Shown: positions 1 to 9,342 of the stretch, piece by piece | How the letters are laid out: every line of letters starts with the position of its first letter | Numbering within the stretch: the stretch's first letter is position 1 | Assembly (NCBI GenBank): GCA_025462645.1 | Contig: JAOAPB010000041.1 | Coordinates: 1 to 50,043 of the forward strand | DNA length: 50,043 nucleotides | Origin: Edaphobacter sp. | Lineage (GTDB): Bacteria > Acidobacteriota > Terriglobia > Terriglobales > Acidobacteriaceae | Reading direction: 5' to 3' | The notes under the pieces: generated by a model | Told to the model about the DNA's origin: nothing | The model's input: the letters and a program-made list of their open reading frames with translations, nothing else | Database searches by the model: none | Made by a program: the position numbers and the translations under genes

Positions 1-525
1 ATGCGGCTCGAGCAGCCAGCATTGCGTTCCGAGTGGCTCAAGGGATTCCGATCTATGGGAACGATCGTGACTAGCACTTCCCTCCCTCCGACTTTGAGCG
101 TGCGGATGATCGCGCGCGAAGATGCAGTTGCTGTCGCGGAGCTCAGCGGACAGTTGGGTTATGACGCCACTGCCGGGGAGATCTCTGAACGTATCGCGTT
201 GCTACTCTCCTGCACGGAGACCCAGGTAGCTTTTGTAGCCTGCCTGGGCGAAGAGGTTGTGGGCTGGATCGAGGCTTCGATTGTGCGTCATCTGCAATCG
301 CCCGCGCATTCGCTGATCGGCGGACTAGTGGTAAAGGATGGGGTGCGTAACCTGGGCGTGGGGAAGAGGCTTTGTGCCGAGATCGAGGACTGGAGCAGAA
401 GCAAAGGAATGGGTGTCGTACGGGTAACCTCTCGCTCGACGCGCGAAGGCGCGCACCGGTTCTACCTTCGTGAGGGCTACCGGCAGACCAAAACTTCGGC
501 GGTGTTTGAGAAGGTTCTCCTGTAA
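1..525 (+). CDS. GNAT-family N-acetyltransferase (5' end uncertain)
   Basis: A GNAT fold protein that would transfer an acetyl group from acetyl-CoA to an amine on an unknown substrate. The acetyl-CoA pyrophosphate-binding motif is visible as RNLGVGKRL around residues 116-124, followed by the typical C-terminal FYLREGY strand-turn. The reading frame is open from the first base of the window, so it may start upstream. Met19 (base 55) and Met36 (base 106) are better fits to the domain boundary, because the GNAT fold begins near RMIAREDA. It is followed after 54 bases by uppP on the same strand. Family assignment is firm; the substrate is unknown. Confidence 0.8.
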   Translation: MRLEQPALRSEWLKGFRSMGTIVTSTSLPPTLSVRMIAREDAVAVAELSGQLGYDATAGEISERIALLLSCTETQVAFVACLGEEVVGWIEASIVRHLQSPAHSLIGGLVVKDGVRNLGVGKRLCAEIEDWSRSKGMGVVRVTSRSTREGAHRFYLREGYRQTKTSAVFEKVLL

Positions 526-579
526 GAGCTGTGCCATAGTCTGCACGGAATATTCATTGAGAGCATTTAGGATGAGGCT

Positions 580-1464
580 ATGCCGATCTTCAAAGTAGTC
601 CTTCTTGCGATTGTTCAAGGCCTGGCAGAGCTGCTGCCCGTCTCAAGTTCCGCTCACGTTGTGGTCGCGGAGAAGCTGATGGGGTTGGACCCCTCCTCAC
701 CACAGATGACGCTTCTGCTGGTGATGCTGCATACGGGCACGATGTTCGCCGTGATTGCGTACTTCTGGAAGCAGTGGAAAAAGACTTATTTTTCCAGCTC
801 CGATGCGTTCAAGCGGTTTGCGATACGTGTGATCTGGGCGACCTTGCTGACGGGCATCATAGGCATCGTCATCAAGTCGGGTATTGAGAAGACGATGTTC
901 AAGGGCGCTCCCAAGGCTGAGATTGAAGATCTGTTTGGCCGTCTGGATCTGATCGCTCCTGCTCTGGCTGCAGCCGGAATTCTGATTCTGATTGCCGGAT
1001 TGATGGAGAAGCGACGCATGGGCGCGCATGCGAACGTCTACGGCGACAGCGTGACGATGCGACAGGCGGGTTGGATCGGCGCGATCCAGGGACTCTGCCT
1101 GCCGTTCCGCGGATTCTCACGGTCGGGTGCCACGATCTCAACCGGAATGCTGACCGGAGCGAGCAAAGAGCGAGCAGAGCGGTTCAGCTTCGCCCTGGCT
1201 GTGGTGCTGACCCCGCCTGTTGTGTTGCGAGAGGGACTCCGGCTGGTGAAGGCCTCGCATGAGGCGGCCGCCGCCGGTACGCCGATTGACCTTCATGGCA
1301 GCGTGATGACAAGTCTCCTGGGGGCGGTGTTTGCGTTCTTCGCCGGACTGGTGGCTCTGAAGTGGTTGAGCAGTTGGCTGGAAGAGGGTCGCTGGTATTT
1401 GTTTGGAATCTACTGTCTGGTGGCTTCGGTGGTTGTGTTCTATCTGCATCGTCTGGGGTACTAA
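580..1464 (+). CDS. uppP: Undecaprenyl-diphosphatase (UppP/BacA)
   Basis: An integral membrane phosphatase that recycles undecaprenyl diphosphate to the monophosphate carrier for peptidoglycan and other envelope polymers. Overexpression in other bacteria confers bacitracin resistance. Seen: the N-terminal signature QGLAELLPVSSSAH (residues about 14-27) and the second signature FSRSGATIS (about residues 185-193), with several hydrophobic segments. The 294-residue length is a little above the usual 265-280. The second motif reads PFRGFSRSGATIS where many relatives have PGTSRSGATIS, a mild divergence beside the catalytic Arg/Ser. A perfect hairpin follows the stop codon. Confidence 0.95.
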   Translation: MPIFKVVLLAIVQGLAELLPVSSSAHVVVAEKLMGLDPSSPQMTLLLVMLHTGTMFAVIAYFWKQWKKTYFSSSDAFKRFAIRVIWATLLTGIIGIVIKSGIEKTMFKGAPKAEIEDLFGRLDLIAPALAAAGILILIAGLMEKRRMGAHANVYGDSVTMRQAGWIGAIQGLCLPFRGFSRSGATISTGMLTGASKERAERFSFALAVVLTPPVVLREGLRLVKASHEAAAAGTPIDLHGSVMTSLLGAVFAFFAGLVALKWLSSWLEEGRWYLFGIYCLVASVVVFYLHRLGY

Positions 1465-1495
1465 GCCAAAGCGCTAAAACGCACTCCTTTACTAA

Positions 1496-1535
1496 CAAAG
1501 GCATCTATTGCAATCTCTCGCGATAGATGCCTTTG
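1496..1535. terminator. Hairpin terminator between uppP and the DUF2383 gene
   Basis: Perfect 13-bp inverted repeat: CAAAGGCATCTAT (1496-1508) and its complement at 1523-1535, with a 14-nt loop. It lies between the convergent ends of uppP (+) and the DUF2383 gene (-), so it could stop transcription from both sides. The T-tract is weak, so termination efficiency is uncertain. Confidence 0.7.
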
Positions 1536-1557
1536 CTGATGCTATTGGGCCTGCGTG

Positions 1558-2022
1558 TTACTTCGTTGCAAGAGCGTCGCGGTGACTCCGGACGTAGTCG
1601 TGAGCAGTGAGGACGTGGGCCTGCTGCTCAGCCACCAATTGGCGCACGGGAAGAGGCAGGTCCTGATTGAGAGCATCGGCGTAGGCCTTTTTAGCTTCGT
1701 CTTCGCCTTGCTCAGCTGTTTCAAGGAGAGCATGATCTCCGCCACCGAGTTTGGCCTTGAGGTCTCCCCAGATACGGTGAAGCGTTCCGCCGGTGGTGCC
1801 GGATTCCTTGATGTCATGTACTCCGTTTTGATGGAGGAGTTCTTCGAGTTCTCCGCGGAAACTGGCACGCTTGAGCGATTCCGCGAGGAAATAACGCTTG
1901 AGGGTTTCGTCCTTCAGGTGCTCGCCGATGTCGGCAAAGCCCTTCTGGCTATCCTGAAGGGTGTTAATGAGCGATTTGAGAGCGAGACGCATCTCGCTCT
2001 GCTTGCCTGCATCTGTGGACAT
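1558..2022 (-). CDS. PA2169-like four-helix-bundle protein (DUF2383)
   Basis: A 154-residue, all-helical, soluble protein of the DUF2383/PA2169 ferritin-like group, whose function is unknown and which is often tied to stress. Seen: a charged N-terminus (MSTDAGKQSEM), the pattern LxxLINTLQDSQKGF, and ESLKRASFRGELEELL followed by a second pair of helices with HVLTAHDYVRSHRDAL at the end. These match the family's two hairpin pairs. It is transcribed away from ftsK. A long hairpin at 2078-2117 lies about 55 bases upstream of its start and may sit in its 5' UTR. Confidence 0.8.
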   Translation of the reverse strand: MSTDAGKQSEMRLALKSLINTLQDSQKGFADIGEHLKDETLKRYFLAESLKRASFRGELEELLHQNGVHDIKESGTTGGTLHRIWGDLKAKLGGGDHALLETAEQGEDEAKKAYADALNQDLPLPVRQLVAEQQAHVLTAHDYVRSHRDALATK

Positions 2023-2077
2023 GGCTACCTCAATATTTTTTGGATTTTGGTCGGTTAGGCAGGGTCCGCCGGCTGTA

Positions 2078-2117
2078 CGCGATTCTCCTTTGCCGGCGGC
2101 AAGCAGGAGAAATCGCG
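2078..2117. promoter_or_regulatory. Long hairpin in the divergent DUF2383/ftsK intergenic region
   Basis: An imperfect stem of about 17 bp. The outer part pairs CGCGATTCTCCT (2078-2089) with 2105-2117, with one bulged A. The inner part pairs TTGCC with GGCAA around a 3-base loop. It lies about 55 bases upstream of the DUF2383 start on the minus strand and about 260 bases upstream of the chosen ftsK start. It could be a 5'-UTR structure or a terminator for antisense traffic; no binding protein can be named. I see no gene in the rest of 2023-2380. Confidence 0.45.
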
Positions 2118-2380
2118 AAAACCCCGCTCCCCTGCCAACCGGTTCTAAGGTCCGCTGGCTAAACCGCCGCCAACGGCGAGTGTTGTTATAGGGATAGATG
2201 CACGGTTTTACCGTGGGTTTGCATCCGGGTACCCCAAGGGGACGTTTCCACTATTTTGCCGTGTGCTCTGGGATAATCGGAGATGCTCTGGTGGTTTTCA
2301 GCCTTGGTGCAGACGACCGGCGTGCCGAGGGGTGCACCGGTGCGAGAGAGGCCGCGCGTACCCCGAATGAAGGCTCCCCA

Positions 2381-5029
2381 ATGAAAACTCTAAGACTTGT
2401 TTCGACACCAACGCGCAACCGCCGCCTGAACGAAATCATCGGGATGATCGTCCTGGTAGGCGCGGGGCTGCTGCTGTTGGCCCTGGTGAGCTATACGCCT
2501 TCGGACCCATCTTTCAATACCGTAGGGGCGTATGTGACGGGGCGGCCAGCGCATAACTGGACCGGCATGGTGGGGGCTTATCTCTCCGATGCGATGCTAC
2601 AGCTGATTGGTGTCGCGGTTTTCTTTCTGCCGCTGGTACTGGGGCGGCTGGGACTCTGCTGGATGCGGTCGCGCCCGGCTGGGTCTCCATTGGCCAAAAG
2701 CATTGGGCTGGCGATGTGGGTGGTATTTGGCCCAGCGGCGATTGCACTGCTGCCGGGGCACATGATGTGGCGACATGCGCTGCCGATTGAAGGAGCTACG
2801 GGACGTCTGCTGGCGGACTTCATGGTTCACTATCTGAATCTGCCGGGAGCCTGCATCGTGCTGGCACTGATGGTGGCGATGTCGCTATACCTGGCGACGA
2901 CGTTTACCTTCAACACGGCGCGGGAGTGGGCGACGGTACGGTTCTCGTTCGTGCAGGCGCTGTGGGATCGCTGGGTACGGTGGCGGAGCCGGAGAAGTGC
3001 CGATTCCGTCATCGCCAATGAGAACTATGGCAGCAAGCGAGAACAGTCGGACGCGAAGGCACGGCGAGCACGCGAGCTGGCGGAGATGGCAGAGCGAAAG
3101 AGCCGGGAGGCTGAGAGCACCACGCTGCTGGGCGGGCTGTTTGGATGGCTGGGCCGGAAGAAGAAGATCGAGCCGCTGAAGCCGCAGGAAGAGGCCGCCG
3201 GACCGGTGGCAGCGCAGGGCTCGATGTGGCAGGCGATGCCGCGGACACTCGTAGATGCTCCTCCCGTGACGGCGCTTGGTACGGCTGCTGCGGCAGCGGC
3301 TCCGTTTGCAGACGCCCTGGCCAAAGCGGCTGCTCCGGTTCACGCGCTGGACGACGCGTCGAACTTTCGCGATGGCGGATTTAGCGCTGGCTCGGATGAC
3401 CGCAAGATAGCTCCGGCACGTATCCCTACTCCGATACGTGCGGAGAAGAGGGCGATAGAGGAGACCCTTGCTGCCCCGTCGACCATCTCTCCAGGGGGGA
3501 ATATCTCATTTGGCAAGCGCGCCGATGCGGATATCAAACCGGTGACGATTGTGCCGAAGAGCGTACGCGGTTATAAGCTGCCGCCCTCTTCCCTGCTGCA
3601 CCGGAGTGAAGAGCAAGCCTCCGTGCGAGAGGAAGAGCTGCGAGAAGAAGCTCGCGTGCTCGTTGAAAAATGCGCCGAGTTCGACGTCAATGGACAGGTG
3701 ACGCAGATCAACCCGGGACCCGTGGTGACGACGTTCGAGTTCCGTCCTGAGGCCGGAGTGAAGGTCGCCCGCATTACAGGACTCGCGGACGATCTCTGCC
3801 TGGCAATGGCTGCGGAGTCGATCCTGATCGAGCGGATGCCGGGCAAGAGCACAGTTGGCATCCAGGTACCCAATAGCGAGCGCGAGACAATCTGGCTGCG
3901 GGATGTCGTCGAGTGCGAGAGCTTCGCGCAGTCGAAGAGCAAGCTGGCGATTGCGCTGGGCAAGGACATCAACGGACGCATTGTTACTGCCGACCTGGCG
4001 AGCATGCCGCACGTGCTGATCGCCGGCTCGACCGGCTCCGGTAAGTCGGTCGCGATCAATGCCATGATCATGAGCGTGCTGTTCAAGAGCACACCCGAGC
4101 AGGTCCGCATGATCCTCGTCGATCCGAAGCGTGTCGAGCTTGGCATGTACGAGGGGATTCCGCACCTGTTTACGCCCATCATCACGGAGGCGAAGCTGGC
4201 TGCCAACGCGCTGCGAAATGCAGTGCGCGAGATGGAGCGGCGATTGAAGCTGTTGGCCGCGAACCATGTGCGAAATATCGATCAGTTCAACAAGCTCTTC
4301 GACCATGGCAGCGAGTACCTCTTCGAGGATGTGAACCAGGAGCCGCTGCCCTACATCATCATCATCATCGACGAGCTGGCGGACCTGATGATGCTCGACC
4401 GGTCGAATGTGGAGGAGTCGATTACCCGGCTGGCGCAGATGGCTCGCGCCGTCGGCATCCACCTGGTGCTCGCGACACAGCGGCCCTCAGTCGATGTCAT
4501 CACCGGCTTGATCAAGGCCAATGTTCCGACGCGCATGAGCTTCCGGTTGGCAACGAAGGTGGACTCGCGGACCATCATCGACTCAAACGGTGCGGAGAGC
4601 CTGCTGGGGCGCGGCGATATGCTCTATCTACCGCCGGGGACCAGCCGCGTGCAGCGAGTTCACGCGCCATTCGTCACCGAGAAAGAGATCTCTGCGGTCA
4701 CAGCCTTCTGGAAGGCACAGGGCGAGGCCGAGTATGTACATGGCTTCCTCGAAGGACCGAAGGAAGATGCCGGCAAGGATGGTGAGGGCGGCTCGAATGG
4801 TGACGACAACGATCCCATGTACGACGACGCGGTGAGGCTGGTCTTCGAGTTCGGCAAGGCGAGCACCTCCCTGCTCCAACGACGACTGCGCATAGGTTAT
4901 GGTCGAGCGGCCCACCTGATCGACATGATGTACAACGATGGTCTGGTAGGCCCGGCGGATGGATCGAAGCCACGAGAGATTCTGAAGTCGCCAAACTGGA
5001 TCAGCGAGGTCGACGCGGCGATTCGCTAG
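2381..5029 (+). CDS. ftsK: DNA translocase FtsK/SpoIIIE
   Basis: A septum-anchored, ATP-driven DNA pump that clears chromosome ends from the closing septum and aids dimer resolution. From Met at 2381 it is 882 residues. That start is preferred because a purine-rich AATGAAGG lies just upstream and the hydrophobic part begins soon after; an in-frame start at 2198 would add 61 unlikely residues. Seen: about four N-terminal membrane segments within residues 20-190, a variable Ala-rich linker to about residue 390, Walker A GSTGSGKS near residue 548, Walker B IIIIIDELADLM near residue 660, and a C-terminal winged-helix gamma domain (about 805-870) that would read KOPS-like sites. Confidence 0.95.
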   Translation: MKTLRLVSTPTRNRRLNEIIGMIVLVGAGLLLLALVSYTPSDPSFNTVGAYVTGRPAHNWTGMVGAYLSDAMLQLIGVAVFFLPLVLGRLGLCWMRSRPAGSPLAKSIGLAMWVVFGPAAIALLPGHMMWRHALPIEGATGRLLADFMVHYLNLPGACIVLALMVAMSLYLATTFTFNTAREWATVRFSFVQALWDRWVRWRSRRSADSVIANENYGSKREQSDAKARRARELAEMAERKSREAESTTLLGGLFGWLGRKKKIEPLKPQEEAAGPVAAQGSMWQAMPRTLVDAPPVTALGTAAAAAAPFADALAKAAAPVHALDDASNFRDGGFSAGSDDRKIAPARIPTPIRAEKRAIEETLAAPSTISPGGNISFGKRADADIKPVTIVPKSVRGYKLPPSSLLHRSEEQASVREEELREEARVLVEKCAEFDVNGQVTQINPGPVVTTFEFRPEAGVKVARITGLADDLCLAMAAESILIERMPGKSTVGIQVPNSERETIWLRDVVECESFAQSKSKLAIALGKDINGRIVTADLASMPHVLIAGSTGSGKSVAINAMIMSVLFKSTPEQVRMILVDPKRVELGMYEGIPHLFTPIITEAKLAANALRNAVREMERRLKLLAANHVRNIDQFNKLFDHGSEYLFEDVNQEPLPYIIIIIDELADLMMLDRSNVEESITRLAQMARAVGIHLVLATQRPSVDVITGLIKANVPTRMSFRLATKVDSRTIIDSNGAESLLGRGDMLYLPPGTSRVQRVHAPFVTEKEISAVTAFWKAQGEAEYVHGFLEGPKEDAGKDGEGGSNGDDNDPMYDDAVRLVFEFGKASTSLLQRRLRIGYGRAAHLIDMMYNDGLVGPADGSKPREILKSPNWISEVDAAIR

Positions 5030-5043
5030 AGCAGTCTTTCGAT

Positions 5044-6336
5044 CTAGTGAGGTAGCTTCTTGGAAGAGTGCACCGCCACCACGGCGAGGCTGCAGATCAC
5101 AGCGAGAAGCGCTATCCAGAGAAGATCGGGATGTCGCTCTGTGATGGGCCGGGAGTCCGGACGCGGATGGTATGTGGCGTTCAGTTGTTCAGCGCCTAGC
5201 TGCGCCGTATGGACGGCGCCCGCAGTGGAGAAGAAACGAGCGTAGTCGTACTGGGGAGCAGTGAGAGCAGGATCGCCATAGTAAAGGGTCAAGGGCTCGG
5301 CTGTTAGCGCATCGAAGCAGAGCTTGCGTTCGCGCATCTCCAGGCGGACTGCAGCAATGGGGAGCGGCGTATCGTCGCCATTTTCAACTGCCGCCTCCAT
5401 CGTCGCCGCGCTTTGCATGTTGGAGCCGAGCGTTGCGGGGATACTTAGCTGCTCCTGGCGAATCTCACGTCCAGTCTCGGTAAGGCGTACGCGGAGGATA
5501 GTACCGGCAATGATCTCTCCGGCTGAGGGAGGAGTACCGACGGGACGGTCGGAGATCTGGACGTCGCGGCTGAAGTTGGATTGAAAGTCGGACGCGAGGA
5601 CGAAAGATACTCGCTCGATGGGAACCCGCTCAGGAAGCAGGAAGGAGGCGACCGTCTTTCGCCCGCGCTGTGTGATCCTTGTGGACTCAGCGACAGTGGT
5701 GTAAACGGTCTGGGCTTCGCGGCTTGGAGGGATGGTAGCTCCGTCGACCATCCGCGGGGTTGCGACGAAGGTATGGTTGGCGGGTGCGGGCGATGCCGTC
5801 AGCTCAATGTGCAGATAGGGGAAGCTAGACTCCTGCAGATGAATCGTTGTATTGCTCGAGAGATGTTGGCTGGTGAGGTCGAATAGAGTGAACTCGCCTA
5901 AGGTGGTGGAGGCTATGGCATGGAGGTCGGATGTTCCTGAGACGGTGGCGGTGGCGAGATAGTCCTTGCCGGCGAGATCGAGCGTGACCTCGGTGTAGGG
6001 ACGGGCCGGCATCCCCAGATCGAAGACGATGGTCTTCCCTCGGAGTCCCAGGTTCAGGATGCGGGCGGGTTCGCTGTCGGATTGGGCGGGCTCGCTAAGT
6101 GTGACCGCATAGGGAATCTCGCGGCTCTGCCGCCCTGCAGACTGGTAGATGCGCAGGTCTTTGAGAGAGGGCGCTGCGTTCGGGAAGATCCGAGGATCGA
6201 TTGCGACGCAACTTTGACCAGCGCCGTTGGGGAGCGAGATCGTGCGCTGATACCGGAGGAACTGCGGATCTGCCACTGGAGTTCGCGGGCTGGGAGCAAC
6301 CTGCCACAGGAGGAGCGCGAAGAGAACGGACTTCAC
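5044..6336 (-). CDS. DUF3999 family exported protein
   Basis: A 430-residue exported protein of the DUF3999 family, function unknown. It has a short signal-like N-terminus (MKSVLFALLLWQ), a long beta-rich region containing LKDLRIYQ and REIPYAVTLSE as in the family, and one C-terminal membrane helix (LLWIALLAVICSLAVVAV) followed by a basic tail. The start is GTG at 6336, preceded by a strong GAGGAGG. The GTG overlaps the TGA of the upstream DUF2339 gene (GTGA), so the pair is translationally coupled. DUF3999 and DUF2339 genes are commonly found together, which supports both calls. Confidence 0.85.
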   Translation of the reverse strand: MKSVLFALLLWQVAPSPRTPVADPQFLRYQRTISLPNGAGQSCVAIDPRIFPNAAPSLKDLRIYQSAGRQSREIPYAVTLSEPAQSDSEPARILNLGLRGKTIVFDLGMPARPYTEVTLDLAGKDYLATATVSGTSDLHAIASTTLGEFTLFDLTSQHLSSNTTIHLQESSFPYLHIELTASPAPANHTFVATPRMVDGATIPPSREAQTVYTTVAESTRITQRGRKTVASFLLPERVPIERVSFVLASDFQSNFSRDVQISDRPVGTPPSAGEIIAGTILRVRLTETGREIRQEQLSIPATLGSNMQSAATMEAAVENGDDTPLPIAAVRLEMRERKLCFDALTAEPLTLYYGDPALTAPQYDYARFFSTAGAVHTAQLGAEQLNATYHPRPDSRPITERHPDLLWIALLAVICSLAVVAVHSSKKLPH

Positions 6337-8504
6337 TGGACCTCCTCTTCGCTATGGTCTGCATCTGCGCGGGGAACTGGAGTGCGGAGAGCGAGCCAGT
6401 CCTTCTGGTAGGCAAAGCTGATGGCCATAAGCAAAGCTCCGAGGCAAAGAAAGCTGACTACGCGGTAGCCTTGGCTGAGGTTGCGCATATCGTAGAGGAA
6501 AGTCTTGGCGATGGTAAAGACGATGAGAGCGAGCGCCTGCCAACGGATAAACGCAGTGCGCTTCCAGAAGCCGATCGCCAGTAGCACTCCACCGTACAGC
6601 ATAAGGAAGGCAGAGATAGCGAGAGCCTTCTGGAGGTCGCCTTCGGGATTGCTAATCGGGTTATACCAGAGAGCGTCGATCTCGCGAACCCCTACGAGGA
6701 GTGCGATGAGATTGATGGCGATGATCGAGGTTCCGGCGAGTTGCAGCCAGAGGAGCGAGACATCGCGACGGGCATGGCGAAGAGAGAACCATGCGGAGAC
6801 AGCCAGGGTCGCGATGCCGGTCAGCGCGGTGGCGAAGTCACCGTTGACGAAGGCGGGATGAAAGGCAGGGTTGTTGCTGGTGGGCGCGATCTCGCGAAGG
6901 CACAGCAGTACCCCCACGACGTCGATTGCAACGATGCAGGCCAGAGCGAGCCGTGTCCAGGTTGCCGAGGCAACGCTGCTCTGCCGGTGGGCGCGGAACG
7001 AGAGCCATGCAGCAGAGGCCAAGGCGGCGATGCCGATGATCGCGGTAGCGAAATCGACATTGAGAAAGTTCCTGTGCAGCGATGCGTCGAACCAGAACGC
7101 CACGCTGAACAGACCGCCAAGACCGAGCAGAAGCGCCGCAGAGGCAAGCCAGCGAAGGACGCTGCTGGGATCGGCTGCAGACGTTGTGCTCTCGTCTGCG
7201 GAAGTCGGAGCTGCAAGATGAACGGAGACCCAGAGCAGGGCGACACCCTCTACAAACCAGGCGACCGTGATCCAATGGCCGCTCGCCTTCAGCGGGATGG
7301 CGATGGTAAGAAATACGACGGCAAGCGAAAGATGCAGAGCCGCCGAAACCCTCCCCTGCGGCAGACGCATGATGCCGAGATAGGCCACCGCAAGAAGGAC
7401 CATAAGCCAGGGCAGAAAGCCGTGGTGGCCTGCATCCTCAAGCACGGAATAAAGAGCCAGAGAGACGAAAGCAGCACTCCCTAGGGGAAGCAGAACCTCC
7501 GGGATGAAGGCTATCAGAGCATGGAGGCGCTTGGGCCAAATAGGCCTTCCCGAGCTCGCATGGACATCGCTGTCGCTAAGCATGCCCAAGGGAACGCTTA
7601 CAAAGACGAAGAAGAACAGGATGATGAAGACGGAGGTAAGGGAGAACTCATCTCGCGCGTAGAACTGCACATACCAGCCAATGAAGTAAACCACCGTGGC
7701 AGGGAAGGCGGCGAGCAGGAGTCGTGGCCAGGGCTTGAGGCGAACGAGCACCACGGTTGCGATGTCCATGGCGAGCAGATAGGTAAAGAGAAATATCTCG
7801 TGGTTGCCGCCGGTGGAGAGCAGCAGCGGTGTGGCAAAGCCGCCGGCCAGAGCATAGGCGGCGAGAAGCTCGCTATCCTGCGCCCAGGCCATATAGGCGT
7901 TCCATGCCGTAACCAGGATCATGGCCCCGAGAGCTGCTCCGGCTGGGAGCAGATGGTAGAGCTGGAAGGCTCCCCAAAGTGAGAGATAGAGCACGCCGCT
8001 GCCTATCGCTTTAAGCGAGTAGGAGAAGACGTCAAATCCCTTCTGGCGGAAGCGCTCCGACCAGAGGATGACTCCAGCCCCGGCGATAAGGCCGGCAAGA
8101 ATGCGACCCACGGGGCCGATCCAATGATTGTCCATCGCTAATTTGAGAAACCATGTCACGCCAATGAGCAACGCGAAGACGCCAACCCGGTTGAAGACCT
8201 GCGCTCCAAGTTTGTTCTCCAACGACGGTGGAAGAACAGGAGAGGTCATCGGCGGCGGAATCGGTGGTGGCGGAGCTACTGGCACTGGCTGAGCCGGGGG
8301 GACGGAGGAAGTTTCAGGAATCGCGGGCTGCGGCACGACGTCCAGGTCTGGCGTTGATGCTGGAAGAGGCTTCATAGACGCACGCAGAGAGGCAAGTTCG
8401 CGCTCCAGCGTTTCGACCCGGATAGAGAGGGCTGCGAGTTCGGCTACCAGTTTGACCTCATTGCCGTACCGATCAGGCTGATTTTGATTTTCCCCTTGGC
8501 CCAT
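6333..8504 (-). CDS. DUF2339 family polytopic membrane protein
   Basis: A large integral membrane protein of about 723 residues with a DUF2339 domain, function unknown. Seen: an N-terminal coiled-coil stretch (VETLERELASLRASM), a Pro-rich linker (residues about 60-100), then some 20 or more hydrophobic segments to the C-terminus. The start is placed at the ATG at 8504 (MGQGENQNQ); an in-frame ATG at 8555 would overlap the divergent regulator gene and adds atypical sequence. Its stop overlaps the start of the DUF3999 gene. An internal duplication is suggested by two similar stretches reading about NFLNVDFATAIIGIAALA and FVNGDFATALTGIATLA. Confidence 0.85.
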   Translation of the reverse strand: MGQGENQNQPDRYGNEVKLVAELAALSIRVETLERELASLRASMKPLPASTPDLDVVPQPAIPETSSVPPAQPVPVAPPPPIPPPMTSPVLPPSLENKLGAQVFNRVGVFALLIGVTWFLKLAMDNHWIGPVGRILAGLIAGAGVILWSERFRQKGFDVFSYSLKAIGSGVLYLSLWGAFQLYHLLPAGAALGAMILVTAWNAYMAWAQDSELLAAYALAGGFATPLLLSTGGNHEIFLFTYLLAMDIATVVLVRLKPWPRLLLAAFPATVVYFIGWYVQFYARDEFSLTSVFIILFFFVFVSVPLGMLSDSDVHASSGRPIWPKRLHALIAFIPEVLLPLGSAAFVSLALYSVLEDAGHHGFLPWLMVLLAVAYLGIMRLPQGRVSAALHLSLAVVFLTIAIPLKASGHWITVAWFVEGVALLWVSVHLAAPTSADESTTSAADPSSVLRWLASAALLLGLGGLFSVAFWFDASLHRNFLNVDFATAIIGIAALASAAWLSFRAHRQSSVASATWTRLALACIVAIDVVGVLLCLREIAPTSNNPAFHPAFVNGDFATALTGIATLAVSAWFSLRHARRDVSLLWLQLAGTSIIAINLIALLVGVREIDALWYNPISNPEGDLQKALAISAFLMLYGGVLLAIGFWKRTAFIRWQALALIVFTIAKTFLYDMRNLSQGYRVVSFLCLGALLMAISFAYQKDWLALRTPVPRADADHSEEEVQ

Positions 8505-8573
8505 GGCAACTACTGTACCGCCAACGCGTAAGGAGTGGAACTGAAGCGGTATCAATTGATACTCTTTGCCCAG

Positions 8574-9314
8574 ATGACCAACGACAGAGCGGCGACCCGA
8601 ATACTGGTGGTGGATGATGATGAGGTAAGCCGGGAGGTGCTCTCCCTGCTGCTGAACCGGCAGGGATATATAGTGGAAACCGTTGATTCAGGGGACGCAG
8701 CGCTGCTGCATCTCAGCGGAATGCAGAAGGCTCTTCCGGATGTGATTCTGGTGGATCTACAGATGCCGGGGACGATGGGTAGTGATCTGGCGCAACAACT
8801 GCGCCCAATGGGTGAAACGCGGACGATGCTATTGGCTATGAGCGGCAGCGAGCCGGAGGAGACAGTCCGACGGGCGTTCAACGGATTTCTACTAAAACCC
8901 TTCACAATGGAAGAGCTGGCAACGGTGATTGCCGGTGACTCATCTGGGGCAGCAGGAGAGCCCGTTCGTCAACATGTAGCCGCTTTAGATGAAGCTGTAT
9001 ACAACAAGCTCGTCGAGTCATTGCGGAAGGAACAATTGGAGCGGCTCTATGCACTTTGCCTGGAAGATGCGAAAAAACGTATCGGCATGATGCGACAGGA
9101 AGCATCCAAGGGGAATGATGCCCAGTATCGAAGACAGGCACATGCCATAAAAGGGAGCTGTGGCATGGTCGGTGCAAGCGAACTACAAAGGCTCGCAACT
9201 TCCATGGAGGAACAAGGTATTGGCGTTACTAATCATGTAGTTTCACTTGATGAGTTCATACTGGCTTGTGAGCGACTACAAGGTATTCTGGTCGCACGCG
9301 GAGTCAGGGATTAG
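8574..9314 (+). CDS. Response regulator with REC and HPt domains
   Basis: A 246-residue soluble phosphorelay protein. The receiver domain (residues about 9-120) has the acidic pocket DDD at 14-16, phospho-acceptor Asp61 (LVDLQMPG) and Lys107 (LLKPF). It is followed by a histidine phosphotransfer domain with His189 in QAHAIKGSCGMVGA. There is no DNA-binding or output domain, so it probably relays phosphate between a hybrid kinase and another regulator; the next gene is a NarL-type regulator. The start at 8574 (MTNDRAATR) is preferred over an in-frame ATG at 8535. No kinase gene is present in the window. Confidence 0.88.
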   Translation: MTNDRAATRILVVDDDEVSREVLSLLLNRQGYIVETVDSGDAALLHLSGMQKALPDVILVDLQMPGTMGSDLAQQLRPMGETRTMLLAMSGSEPEETVRRAFNGFLLKPFTMEELATVIAGDSSGAAGEPVRQHVAALDEAVYNKLVESLRKEQLERLYALCLEDAKKRIGMMRQEASKGNDAQYRRQAHAIKGSCGMVGASELQRLATSMEEQGIGVTNHVVSLDEFILACERLQGILVARGVRD

Positions 9315-9342
9315 GCCACAAGATTGCCAGGAGAAGTCACGC

